Shown here: positions 1 through 7,251 of the stretch, piece by piece | How the letters are laid out: each line of letters opens with the position of its first letter | Position numbering within the stretch: the first letter of the stretch is position 1 | Assembly: GCA_027306915.1 (NCBI GenBank) | Contig: DAHUYW010000036.1 | Location: 1-43,865, forward strand | Direction of reading: 5' to 3' | DNA: 43,865 bases | Source of the DNA: Spirochaetales bacterium | Lineage (GTDB): Bacteria > Spirochaetota > Spirochaetia > DAHUYW01 | Program-made: the position numbers and the translations under genes | The notes under the pieces: model-generated | The model's input: the letters and a program-made list of their open reading frames with translations, nothing else | Databases searched by the model: none | What the model was told of the DNA's origin: nothing

Positions 1-2085
1 GAACGAATCCGTCGCGAAAAGGACGCTCGAAACATCGTTCGTGAAGCGGCTCAGGAGCCGTCCGCGATCGTCGTCCCCCTGCTTGAGCACGGCGATGCCC
101 CGTGCGGCGAGTCGCGGCTGCACCGTCTCGAAGGTCTCCTGAAGCATACGATAGGACGTAAAGAGAACGAGGCCGCTGCCTTCGGAAACCTCGAGAATGT
201 CCGTGATGAGCTTGCCGGCGAAGACCTGGTAGTCTTTCGAGGTCGGCTCGGGAGAGTCGACCGGCACCGCAAGCAAGACCCTTTCCCGATAGCGAAAGGG
301 AGAGGGGAAAAGGTGCGTGCTCACCGGCTTTCGCTCATAGTCGCGAAGGCCGATACGGGCTAGCCAGAAATCGAACTCGTTGCGTACGGTCAGCGTCGCC
401 GAGGTGCACACGACGGTGCGATAGGGCTCGAAGACCGCCTCGCGCATGAGAGGGGCGATGTCGAGCGGGGTGACCACAAACTCGGAAAACGAGTCCCCAG
501 AAGGGAGGCGATGCCGCTCCACCCAGAAGATCTGATCAGTCACCGCCTCGAGGCGCCGGAAGGTATCGCACAGGTTGGAGTAGCCGAGCAGCCTCTGTTC
601 GACGATCCGTATCTCATAGGCCTCGCTTGATTCCTGAGCTGTCTCCTCGAGCCCGTTCATGAGCTCACCTAACCGGTTCGCGAGCGCAACTATCGCTAGC
701 TGGAGCTCCCCCATCGGCTGTAGCATCTGCGATCGGACCTCCTGCGCAAGCGGGGTCGTGAACCGCAGCGTCCCCTCTTCCCCGAGGAGGGCGAGAGTCA
801 GGGTGTCGAGGGTGGTCGACCGCTCGTCAATCTCCTGGCTGAGCGAGGCGATCTCACCGACAACGGCCTCGCTCTTTGCCATCCTGGCGAGCGAAAGCGC
901 GAGGCCGAGCGCCCGTCCCCTGCGGCGCCGATGCAGCCGGCCAAGCTGCCGGGAAATAGAAAAGCGACTCATGCTCTCGGAGAAGTAGGAGGTCGCACTC
1001 GACTCGATATTGTGAGCCTCGTCGAAGATGACCCTCTGGAAGGGCGGAAGGACTGCGGTGTTTTCGAAGCCGGCTCCAGAGAGGCGCATCGAAAGGTCAC
1101 TGAACAAAAGATGATGATTCACGACGAGAATTTGGGCGGCTGCAGCTTCGCGCCGCGCTTGCAGGACAAAGCAGCGCTCGCGGAAGCTGCAGCGCAGCCC
1201 CACGCAGGAGTCAGCGTCCGACAAGACACGTGACCATATTCGTTCGTTCGGGAAAAAGGCGAGGTCGGACCGACTGCCCACCTTGGTGGTCTTGGCCCAC
1301 TCCGCGATGGCAGCGAGCTCCTCCTCGCGCTCATCGAAGAGAGAGTCCTCGCTAAGGGCGGCATCGAGGTTCCGGAGGCAGAGGTAGTTGCCTCGCCCTT
1401 TGACCAGAGCGCTCTTGATCTTGCTTCCGAGCAAGCGCTTCACGAGAGGGATGTCCTTCTCAACGAGCTGCTGCTGAAGGTTGATCGTCGCCGTTGACAC
1501 CACAACCCTCTCGTCGTTGAGCTCCGCCCAGCGAAGCGCGGGGAGAAGGTATGCGAGCGACTTCCCTACCCCTGTGCCCGCCTCGGCGACGCAGATGCCG
1601 TCGCCGTTGAACGCCTCGGCAACGCTCCCGACCATGTCCACCTGCGCGTTGCGGGTTTCGTAGGTCTCCATAAAGCGCGAAAGAGCTCCGCCGGGCAGCA
1701 GGAGCCCCTTGAGCTCCTCCGTGTCGAGGCTGACGAGCTCCCGCGCTACGACAGGCTCGGCCACGACATAGATGCGGTCAACCGCGTTGTCGACGATGTA
1801 GAAGCCTATCCCGAGGTTGCCTAGGTGGGAGGCGATCCGCAGATCGGGCTCGCTGGGACGCAGGCGGCCCGAGGGATGATTGTGAATCACCACGTCGCCG
1901 CGCTCAAGATGCGGAAGAAGGGCAGGAACCGCGCTCTCGTTCCCCCGCGCGGTCACCCCGATAGCCTTGACGACCCCTTCGCCGTCGAGCTTCCCGACGG
2001 CACAGACCTCCTGCCCTTCCGCTTCAAGCACCGCCGCCCGGAAATGGAGGACCGCGTCCAGGCCCAATCGGTCGATGCTATCCAT
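1..2085 (-). CDS. JAMM/RadC-like domain fused to DinG/XPD-type Fe-S helicase (3' end off window)
   Basis: 695 codons are open from the ATG at 2085 to the window edge, so the C-terminal part is missing. An N-terminal JAB/RadC-like domain carries HNHPSG followed by PSEPD (H68, H70 and D81), which is the JAMM metal signature HxHx10D. A superfamily-2 helicase follows: Walker A AGTGVGKS (K175), four cysteines C236, C294, C299 and C305 spaced like the Fe-S cluster of DinG/XPD, and the DEAH box at 355-358 (VIFDEAHNIE). Helicases of this family unwind DNA 5' to 3' during repair; RadC-type JAMM domains have no settled biochemical role. The start overlaps the end of the upstream phosphorylase by 8 bp (ATGGATAG), which suggests translational coupling. 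The fusion is read directly in one frame; the substrate is unknown. Helicase call is firm, JAMM call is strong on motif. Confidence 0.88.
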   Translation of the reverse strand, partial: MDSIDRLGLDAVLHFRAAVLEAEGQEVCAVGKLDGEGVVKAIGVTARGNESAVPALLPHLERGDVVIHNHPSGRLRPSEPDLRIASHLGNLGIGFYIVDNAVDRIYVVAEPVVARELVSLDTEELKGLLLPGGALSRFMETYETRNAQVDMVGSVAEAFNGDGICVAEAGTGVGKSLAYLLPALRWAELNDERVVVSTATINLQQQLVEKDIPLVKRLLGSKIKSALVKGRGNYLCLRNLDAALSEDSLFDEREEELAAIAEWAKTTKVGSRSDLAFFPNERIWSRVLSDADSCVGLRCSFRERCFVLQARREAAAAQILVVNHHLLFSDLSMRLSGAGFENTAVLPPFQRVIFDEAHNIESSATSYFSESMSRFSISRQLGRLHRRRRGRALGLALSLARMAKSEAVVGEIASLSQEIDERSTTLDTLTLALLGEEGTLRFTTPLAQEVRSQMLQPMGELQLAIVALANRLGELMNGLEETAQESSEAYEIRIVEQRLLGYSNLCDTFRRLEAVTDQIFWVERHRLPSGDSFSEFVVTPLDIAPLMREAVFEPYRTVVCTSATLTVRNEFDFWLARIGLRDYERKPVSTHLFPSPFRYRERVLLAVPVDSPEPTSKDYQVFAGKLITDILEVSEGSGLVLFTSYRMLQETFETVQPRLAARGIAVLKQGDDDRGRLLSRFTNDVSSVLFATDSF

Positions 2086-2893
2086 GGCCCCCCGAAAGGA
2101 GCTCGAGAATTCGCAGGATGAGATCGCTCATCTCATGCTCCGCGCGCTTGCCGGTCTCGATCACTTCCGCATGGCTCAGGGGCTGATCGATGACTCCGGC
2201 AGCCATGTTCGTGATGCAGGAGATGCCGAGCACGCTCAAGCCGAGATAGCGCGCCGCGATGACTTCGGGGACCGTCGACATCCCAACCATGTCTGCGCCA
2301 AGGCGCTCAAGCATCCGAACTTCGGCAGGAGTCTCATATGAGGGGCCGGGGAGCGCGGCATAAACCCCCTCGGCAAGGTCGCGCCCTGCCGCACGCCGGG
2401 CGGTAGCCCGCAGCTCGGGCGAGTAGGCATGCGACATGTCTGGAAATCGCTCGCCAAGATCGTCGTCGTTCGGACCGCTTAAGGGATTGGCTCCGAGAAG
2501 GTTCAGATGATCGGCAATGAGGACAAGGTCGCCGGGACGGAAATGACGGGCTATGCCGCCTGCGGCGTTGGTAACGATGAGGGTGCGGACTCCGAGCCCC
2601 CAGAGAAGGAAAACCGGAAGGACGATGTTGTCCAGAGGATGCCCCTCGTACAGGTGGAAGCGGCCCGCAAGAAGGGCGGTATGCTCTCCGAGCTTGAGCA
2701 CCCCACGATGGCCCGAGACCGTCGGATTGGGAAAGCCTTCGATCTGCGAATAGGGCACTTCGCTTCCCGGGACTCGCTCCGCAATCCCTGAAAGGCCCGA
2801 GCCAAGGATCACCCCGTAGCTGGGGACCGAGTCGGAAAGCATCCGAACTGATTCGACCGCGCGCCGTACTCGAATGGAAAAGTCCTCTCGCAC
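2078..2893 (-). CDS. punA: purine nucleoside phosphorylase (trimeric PNP class)
   Basis: A 271-residue protein, the usual length for trimeric PNP, which splits purine (deoxy)nucleosides with phosphate to base and (deoxy)ribose-1-phosphate in the cytosol. Visible family motifs are VILGSGLSG near the N-terminus, the phosphate/ribose segment SGHRG, LAGRFHLYEGHP, TNAAGG, DHLNLLGANPL, GPSYETPAE, the MVGMSTVPE loop and SCITNMAAG. The start is GTG at 2893, preceded by a GGGGTGG-type Shine-Dalgarno and a good promoter (2911-2939). It shares an 8-bp overlap with the downstream JAMM-helicase gene. The symbol punA follows the family; deoD-type enzymes are hexameric and differ in these motifs. Confidence 0.93.
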   Translation of the reverse strand: MREDFSIRVRRAVESVRMLSDSVPSYGVILGSGLSGIAERVPGSEVPYSQIEGFPNPTVSGHRGVLKLGEHTALLAGRFHLYEGHPLDNIVLPVFLLWGLGVRTLIVTNAAGGIARHFRPGDLVLIADHLNLLGANPLSGPNDDDLGERFPDMSHAYSPELRATARRAAGRDLAEGVYAALPGPSYETPAEVRMLERLGADMVGMSTVPEVIAARYLGLSVLGISCITNMAAGVIDQPLSHAEVIETGKRAEHEMSDLILRILELLSGGHG

Positions 2894-2910
2894 TCTGCCA
2901 CCCCCGAGGG

Positions 2911-2939
2911 ATTATTCCACGGTGCTCTACAATTGACAA
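2911..2939 (-). promoter_or_regulatory. sigma70-type promoter for the phosphorylase gene
   Basis: Read on the minus strand: TTGTCA (2939-2934), 17-bp spacer, AATAAT (2916-2911). It ends about 17 bp before the GTG at 2893, leaving a very short leader with the Shine-Dalgarno. Its -35 box overlaps the -35 box of the divergent promoter for the lysine-riboswitch operon. Confidence 0.6.
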
Positions 2940-2961
2940 TATCTGTCGGATGTGGTAGCAC
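2933..2961 (+). promoter_or_regulatory. promoter driving the lysine riboswitch operon
   Basis: TTGACA at 2933-2938 is a perfect -35, followed by a 17-bp spacer and TAGCAC, a weak -10. The predicted start of transcription, about 2968, lies just upstream of the riboswitch P1 stem at 2979, the position expected for a leader-controlled operon. Confidence 0.5.
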
Positions 2962-2978
2962 GGTCGCGACTACGCACG

Positions 2979-3150
2979 GATCAATAGAGGTGCGGATGGC
3001 TAAGAGTACCCTGACGAGGAGACGCGCCTCCGGCGACGCAGGGGAAAAGGAGCTATCCGCCGAAGGGCCGGACACGCTCGGGGTCCGGTGCCTGGTTCTC
3101 GAGGCCAATACCTCCTGGACTGTCACTGGTAGAGTGGAGAGCTATTGATC
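2979..3150 (+). ncRNA. lysine riboswitch (L-box)
   Basis: The leader of the aspartate-pathway operon matches the L-box aptamer in order: AGAGGTGCGGA, then AAGAGTACCC (2986-3012), then GGGGAAAAGGAGC with GCCGAAG (3042-3068), then ACTGTCAC and TGGAGAGCTATTG near the 3' end. The outer strands GATCAATAG (2979-2987) and CTATTGATC (3142-3150) form a perfect 9-bp P1 stem. L-box RNAs bind lysine and shut off lysine synthesis or import genes; here asd and lysC follow. The expression platform (3151-3211) has a T6 run at 3187-3192 without a clear stem before it. A CTTCC at 3157-3161 could pair with the asd ribosome binding site GGAGG at 3201-3205. Termination and translational control therefore both remain possible. 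Confidence 0.88.
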
Positions 3151-3211
3151 TTTCGCCTTCCTCAGCTGGTAGATCCGCGCCTGTCCTTTTTTCTTGTCAC
3201 GGAGGTTCCTC

Positions 3212-4249
3212 ATGAGCAAGATACCCGTCGCCGTCCTGGGCGCAACCGGTACGGTGGGGCAGAAGTTTGTGTTGTTGCTCGCCAACCACCCCTATTTCGA
3301 GATACGGGAGCTCGTCGCCTCGGAGCGGTCGGCCACGCGGCGATACAAGGAGGCCGCCAGCTGGAAGCAGGACGATTTCATCCCGCCCTCGCTCGCCGAC
3401 CTCGTGGTAAAGTCCACCGAAGAGCCCCTTGAGAGCAGGATCCTCTTCTCGGGCCTCGACTCTTCGGTCGCGGGACCGGTGGAGGAAGCCTACGCCAAGG
3501 CCGGCCACGTCGTCATCAGCAACTCGAAGAACCACCGCATGGATCCCGATGTGCCCCTCGTGATACCTGAGATCAACCACGATCACCTCGATCTCACCAG
3601 AGCCCAGAGATACCGCGGCGCAATCATCACCAACTCCAACTGCTCAACGATGTTCCTTGCAATGGCGCTCGCCCCGATCCTCACCACCTTCGGGATCGAG
3701 GCGGTCCAGGTGACGACGATGCAGGCGATAACCGGGGCGGGCTACCCGGGGGTACCCTCCATGGATATCCTCGGGAACGTTATCCCCTACATCGGAGGCG
3801 AGGAGGAAAAGATGGAATCCGAGCCCCTGAAAATCCTGGGCACCCTCGCCCGCGATCGGATCATACCGGCGGACTTCAAGATCAGCGCACAGTGCAATCG
3901 AGTCCCGGTCTTCGACGGGCACACCGAAACGGTTTCCATAAAGCTCAAGAAGAAGGCCACCCCCGCCGAGGTCGCCGGGGTCCTGGAAGCGTTCCGCGGC
4001 CTTCCCCAGGAACTTGGGCTCCCCTCGGCTCCCAAGCGGCCAATTCTCGTTTTCGACGAGCCGGATCGACCGCAGCCGGCTCGCGACGTGTGGAAGGAGG
4101 GCGGAATGGCCGCCTGCGTCGGGCGCATTCGGCCCTGCCCCGTCTTCGACATCAAGATGGTTGTCATGGGCCACAACACAATTCGCGGAGCGGCGGGAGC
4201 CGCAGTGCTTAACGCCGAAACCTATGTCAAGAAAGGATACCTAGACTAA
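3212..4249 (+). CDS. asd: aspartate-semialdehyde dehydrogenase
   Basis: 345 residues; makes aspartate-semialdehyde from aspartyl phosphate with NADPH, the branch point to lysine/diaminopimelate, threonine and methionine. The NADP motif GATGTVGQKF lies at residues 10-19, the catalytic cysteine is C144 in NSNCST, and the catalytic histidine is H237 in DGHTE. The sequence resembles the archaeal/fungal-type branch of the family (TTMQAITGAGYPG, GNVIPYIGGEE). ATG at 3212 is chosen because GGAGG sits 6 bp upstream; an in-frame TTG at 3194 precedes the Shine-Dalgarno and is unlikely. It follows the lysine riboswitch and directly abuts lysC (TAA then ATG). Confidence 0.95.
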   Translation: MSKIPVAVLGATGTVGQKFVLLLANHPYFEIRELVASERSATRRYKEAASWKQDDFIPPSLADLVVKSTEEPLESRILFSGLDSSVAGPVEEAYAKAGHVVISNSKNHRMDPDVPLVIPEINHDHLDLTRAQRYRGAIITNSNCSTMFLAMALAPILTTFGIEAVQVTTMQAITGAGYPGVPSMDILGNVIPYIGGEEEKMESEPLKILGTLARDRIIPADFKISAQCNRVPVFDGHTETVSIKLKKKATPAEVAGVLEAFRGLPQELGLPSAPKRPILVFDEPDRPQPARDVWKEGGMAACVGRIRPCPVFDIKMVVMGHNTIRGAAGAAVLNAETYVKKGYLD

Positions 4250-5584
4250 ATGATCGTCCTGAAATTCGGCGGCACCTCCGTCCAAAATGCGGAGATGATT
4301 GACAAGGCCCTGGATATCGCCGAAAGCCATCTTGACCGCGCTCCCGTGCTCGTCGCCTCTGCGATGGCTCGCGTGACCGACGCTCTCGTTGAGATCACGC
4401 GGGCGGCAAGCGCCGGCAACGAAGAGCGGGCCCGCGAGGTGCTCGACCAGCAACGGACCCACCATTTTGCCGTCGCCGAAGCCTTTCTCGCCGGTCAGCG
4501 CCTGGAGCGCGCGCGCGCCAGGCTCGAACACCACTTCGGCGAGCTCTCTTCGCTCATCAGAGGGCTCTCGCTTCTGCGCGAGTGTACCCCCCGATCGACG
4601 GACGCGATTCTCTCCTTTGGAGAGCTCCTCTCGACAGCTCTCATCGCCCTGCGGGCGGAGGAACGAGGAATCGATACCGAGCTGCTCGATGCCCGCGATT
4701 TCGTGCGTACCGACGACCACTTTACGGCGGCAAGCCCGCTCTTCGAGGTGACGAATCGGCTTATCCGCGAGCATGTGAAGCCGCGCGCGGGGAAACTCAT
4801 CGTGACGCAGGGCTTCATCGCGCGGACCGAGTCCGGGGCAACTTCGACTCTCGGACGCGGGGGGTCCGACTACTCTTCCACGATTATCGGGGCGGCGCTC
4901 GGGGCTGAAGAGGTGCAGATCTGGACCGACGTCAACGGGATCATGACCTCCGATCCGCGGGTGGTGAGCAACGCCCGGACTATCGACCGCATCAGCTACA
5001 ACGAAGCGGCCGAGCTTGCCTATTTTGGGGCCAAGGTGGTTCACCCCTCAACGATCCAGCCCGCAGTGGAGACCGGGATCCCCGTTCTCGTCATGAACAC
5101 GGGCGATCCCAAGGGTCCCGGAACGACGATCGTAGCGCGGGCGGATGGGAGGGGGCTGCGGGCAATCGCCGGCAAGAAGGGAATCACCCTGATCCACGTA
5201 GCTTCCACGCGAATGCTGAACGCCTACGGTTTCTTGAGCCGCATCTTCGCCACCTTCGAAAAGCATCAGACGCCGGTCGATCTCATCGCGACCTCGGAAG
5301 TGTCGGTCTCGATGTCCATCGACAACACCCAGGCGCTTGCGGCGATTGTCCCGGAGCTTGAGGAGATAGGCCTGGTGGGGGTCGAGGATGAGCTTGCCAT
5401 CATCTGCCTGGTCGGCCAAGATCTCTGGAAGCAACCCGCCTTTATCGCCCGCGTCTTCGGCGCGCTCAAGGACACGCCGGTGCGCATGGTGTCACTCGGA
5501 TCTTCGGACATTAACCTCTCCCTTGTCGTTCCAGGGAAAATGCTGAATACTGCGATTCAGATACTTCACCGCGAGTTCTTCTAA
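4250..5584 (+). CDS. lysC: aspartate kinase, monofunctional
   Basis: 444 residues; phosphorylates L-aspartate with ATP, the first committed step of the aspartate pathway. The N-terminal kinase domain starts with VLKFGGTSV (residues 3-11) and has LGRGGSDYS at 201-209, then WTDVNGIMTSDPR. The C-terminal part (about 305-444) holds the tandem ACT regulatory region (TSEVSVSMSI, VGVEDELAIICLVG, INLSLVV) that normally senses lysine or threonine. Length and the THRA/LysC-type ACT arrangement fit a single-function enzyme with no homoserine dehydrogenase part. The ATG follows the asd stop with no gap, so the two are translated from one mRNA under the lysine riboswitch. Whether lysine also inhibits the enzyme cannot be told from sequence. 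Confidence 0.95.
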   Translation: MIVLKFGGTSVQNAEMIDKALDIAESHLDRAPVLVASAMARVTDALVEITRAASAGNEERAREVLDQQRTHHFAVAEAFLAGQRLERARARLEHHFGELSSLIRGLSLLRECTPRSTDAILSFGELLSTALIALRAEERGIDTELLDARDFVRTDDHFTAASPLFEVTNRLIREHVKPRAGKLIVTQGFIARTESGATSTLGRGGSDYSSTIIGAALGAEEVQIWTDVNGIMTSDPRVVSNARTIDRISYNEAAELAYFGAKVVHPSTIQPAVETGIPVLVMNTGDPKGPGTTIVARADGRGLRAIAGKKGITLIHVASTRMLNAYGFLSRIFATFEKHQTPVDLIATSEVSVSMSIDNTQALAAIVPELEEIGLVGVEDELAIICLVGQDLWKQPAFIARVFGALKDTPVRMVSLGSSDINLSLVVPGKMLNTAIQILHREFF

Positions 5585-5606
5585 GACTCGACGAGGAGGC
5601 GGCCGG

Positions 5607-6482
5607 GTGTCGATGGATCTCGACTTCTACAAGGTTCACACCTGCCGCAATGACCTCATCCTCCTGACCTACCTGTACAAGAACGAGTTTCCCGATCGCA
5701 GGCTGCTGCCCTTGCTCGCCCGCCGCATGTGCGACCGCCATTCCGGAGTCGGGGCGAACGGCCTCCTCGTTCTCGAGCGGGGCACCGAGCATTCAGTTCG
5801 CCTGACGCATCTGCTGCCGACCGGCGAGGTGACCGATCGGCAGAACGACGCACTCCTCTGCCTCGCCCGAATCGCCTTCGACTCGGGTGTCTCGGGCGGA
5901 AAGCGAGTCGTCGTCGAATCCCAGGTCGGCGTCCACACCGTCGACTTCATTGACAGCAGCCATTTCAGGGTTCTGATCGGCCGCCCCTCCTCTGTCGACG
6001 GCTCGGCGGAGCTCCGCGAAGAGCCCAACCGCGAGTACACCGTGGCCGTGAAGATCGAAGGCAAGAGATACTCGGTGACTCCGCTTCATCTCCAGTACGC
6101 GAGTGCCGTCCTCTTTTCGACCGACTGGAGCAGGTCGAAGCTCATGCACCTGTCGCTCTCACTCCGCCAACCTGCCGTCTTTCCCCATGCAGTTCACCCG
6201 GTCTTTTCCCAGATCTACAGCAAGGACGAAATGGCGATCCGGACCTGGTTCCGCCGGGAGCCGGTCGACTACTCCTCTGCGGCCGGCATCGCGGCCGTCG
6301 CCGCCGCGCTGAACGGCCTCGCCGATCGGGAGGTAGTTGTCCACTGCAACAACGACGAGTTCTTCGTCCAGTGGCAGGAGAGCACCAACGAGGTCTTTGT
6401 AACCGGTTCGGTCGACTATCTTTTTACTGGCACGTACTACTTCGAGGAGGAGCCGCCATCGCAGGAGGCGCCCCCCCTGTAG
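5607..6482 (+). CDS. DapF-fold protein lacking both catalytic cysteines (probable pseudoenzyme)
   Basis: 291 residues, close to diaminopimelate epimerase length. The N-terminus FYKVHTCRNDLILL matches the DapF pattern F-K-H-GND, and CDRHSGVGANGLLVLE matches DRH-GVG-D-LL. The C-terminal half keeps the second repeat, ending in FVTGSVDYLFTGTYYF (DapF: TGPA-VF-G-L). The first catalytic cysteine region (CGNGxRC) reads QNDALLC, placing Q79 at the cysteine; the second (ACGTGA) reads SAAGIAA, placing A225 there. DapF needs both thiols, so racemase activity is not expected. A GTG start at 5607 has GAGGAGG 7 bp upstream. It is third in the riboswitch operon, 22 bp after lysC. A regulatory or non-catalytic ligand-binding role is inference. 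Confidence 0.72.
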   Translation: MSMDLDFYKVHTCRNDLILLTYLYKNEFPDRRLLPLLARRMCDRHSGVGANGLLVLERGTEHSVRLTHLLPTGEVTDRQNDALLCLARIAFDSGVSGGKRVVVESQVGVHTVDFIDSSHFRVLIGRPSSVDGSAELREEPNREYTVAVKIEGKRYSVTPLHLQYASAVLFSTDWSRSKLMHLSLSLRQPAVFPHAVHPVFSQIYSKDEMAIRTWFRREPVDYSSAAGIAAVAAALNGLADREVVVHCNNDEFFVQWQESTNEVFVTGSVDYLFTGTYYFEEEPPSQEAPPL

Positions 6483-6709
6483 GCCCCGGAGCCCGGCAGG
6501 TCGCCTCGTACGCCAATAGCGGGCGCCAGGCTTCTTCGCTGTGGGAGCTCCGCGCCGAGCAGAATGCGTGCTTTCCGCCGATGCGTGGAGCCGCACGAGC
6601 GTTCCCGCGTCGCTCCCGCTCACAGCGCGGACGGGATTCACGAATGCCTGCGATGGCCGCGGCGGGGAGGACATCTCGGCAAGCCTGTCTCGGTAGCCAA
6701 ACGTTCCTT

Positions 6710-6761
6710 TTTGGAGTACCCTTCCAAATGGTGGAGATACTCCACCTCGCATTAAGGAAGG
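6710..6761 (+). promoter_or_regulatory. structured leader able to mask the J-domain gene ribosome binding site
   Basis: A perfect 7-bp hairpin GGTGGAG-ATA-CTCCACC lies at 6730-6746. CCTTCC (6720-6725) is fully complementary to the Shine-Dalgarno GGAAGG (6756-6761) across that hairpin. A competing stem TTTGGA (6710-6715) with TCCAAA (6723-6728) would use the same bases and free the Shine-Dalgarno. The pairings are seen; that they act as a switch is inference. The rest of the 285-bp gap before the gene (6483-6709) shows nothing recognisable. Confidence 0.4.
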
Positions 6762-6767
6762 CTCGCA

Positions 6768-7217
6768 GTGGATCCGTTTTTCGACCGCCTGGGCAACCTG
6801 TTCAAATCTCTCTTTCAGGACGAAAGTGCGGAGCGCTCCTACCGCCCTGGAGCCTCGGGTGATCCGGATATGCAGGATGCCTGGGAGGAGCTCGACGAGT
6901 TTCTGAAGACGGGAAAGAACGACGGCTCCAAGGCGGGCTCGGCGCAGACAGGGCAGCGGACCAGAAGCCACTATTCCCGCCCATCGGCACACCCTACGGT
7001 CCCCGAGGAGCTGCGCACCGACTATGGCAACCTGGAGGTCTCCCCGGGAGCAAGCATGGATGAGGTGCGCAAGGCCTACAAGCGGATCATCCGCCAGTAT
7101 CATCCCGACCGCTTTGCGAAGGATCCCAAGAAGCTTGCTTACGCAACCGAGATCGCCCAGAAGATCAACCAGTCCTACCAGCGCATAAAGAAGTGGAGCG
7201 AGACCGGGAAGCTCTAG
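6768..7217 (+). CDS. J-domain (DnaJ-like) co-chaperone-type protein
   Basis: 149 residues with a C-terminal J domain (about 84-143): DYGNLEVSPGASMDEVRKAY, then IRQYHPDRF with the HPD tripeptide at 112-114 that stimulates DnaK ATPase, then a KINQSYQRI helix. There are no Gly/Phe, zinc-finger or substrate-binding domains, so this is a type III J protein rather than DnaJ itself. The N-terminal 80 residues (MDPFFDRLGNLFKSLF, then a Ser/Gly-rich linker) have no recognisable fold and probably select the client. GTG at 6768 is preceded by AAGGAAGG at 6 bp. It stands alone between the lysine operon and a convergent two-component gene. Confidence 0.85.
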   Translation: MDPFFDRLGNLFKSLFQDESAERSYRPGASGDPDMQDAWEELDEFLKTGKNDGSKAGSAQTGQRTRSHYSRPSAHPTVPEELRTDYGNLEVSPGASMDEVRKAYKRIIRQYHPDRFAKDPKKLAYATEIAQKINQSYQRIKKWSETGKL

Positions 7218-7251
7218 GCGGGCGACGTATCAGCGGGCGCGGTGAGCGCGG

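Noticed and set aside
2996..3148. A 50-codon open frame with GAGGTG before its ATG, upstream of asd.
   Set aside because: The bases are accounted for by conserved L-box riboswitch motifs and the P1 stem; the GAGGTG is part of the aptamer core.
6427..6445. A sigma54-like -24 box TGGCACG.
   Set aside because: No GC-containing -12 element at the right distance, and it lies within the coding region of the DapF-like gene.
6730..6746. A CIRCE-type heat-shock operator before the J-domain gene.
   Set aside because: The inverted repeat GGTGGAG/CTCCACC has a 3-nt loop and no match to the CIRCE arms (TTAGCACTC, 9-bp spacer).
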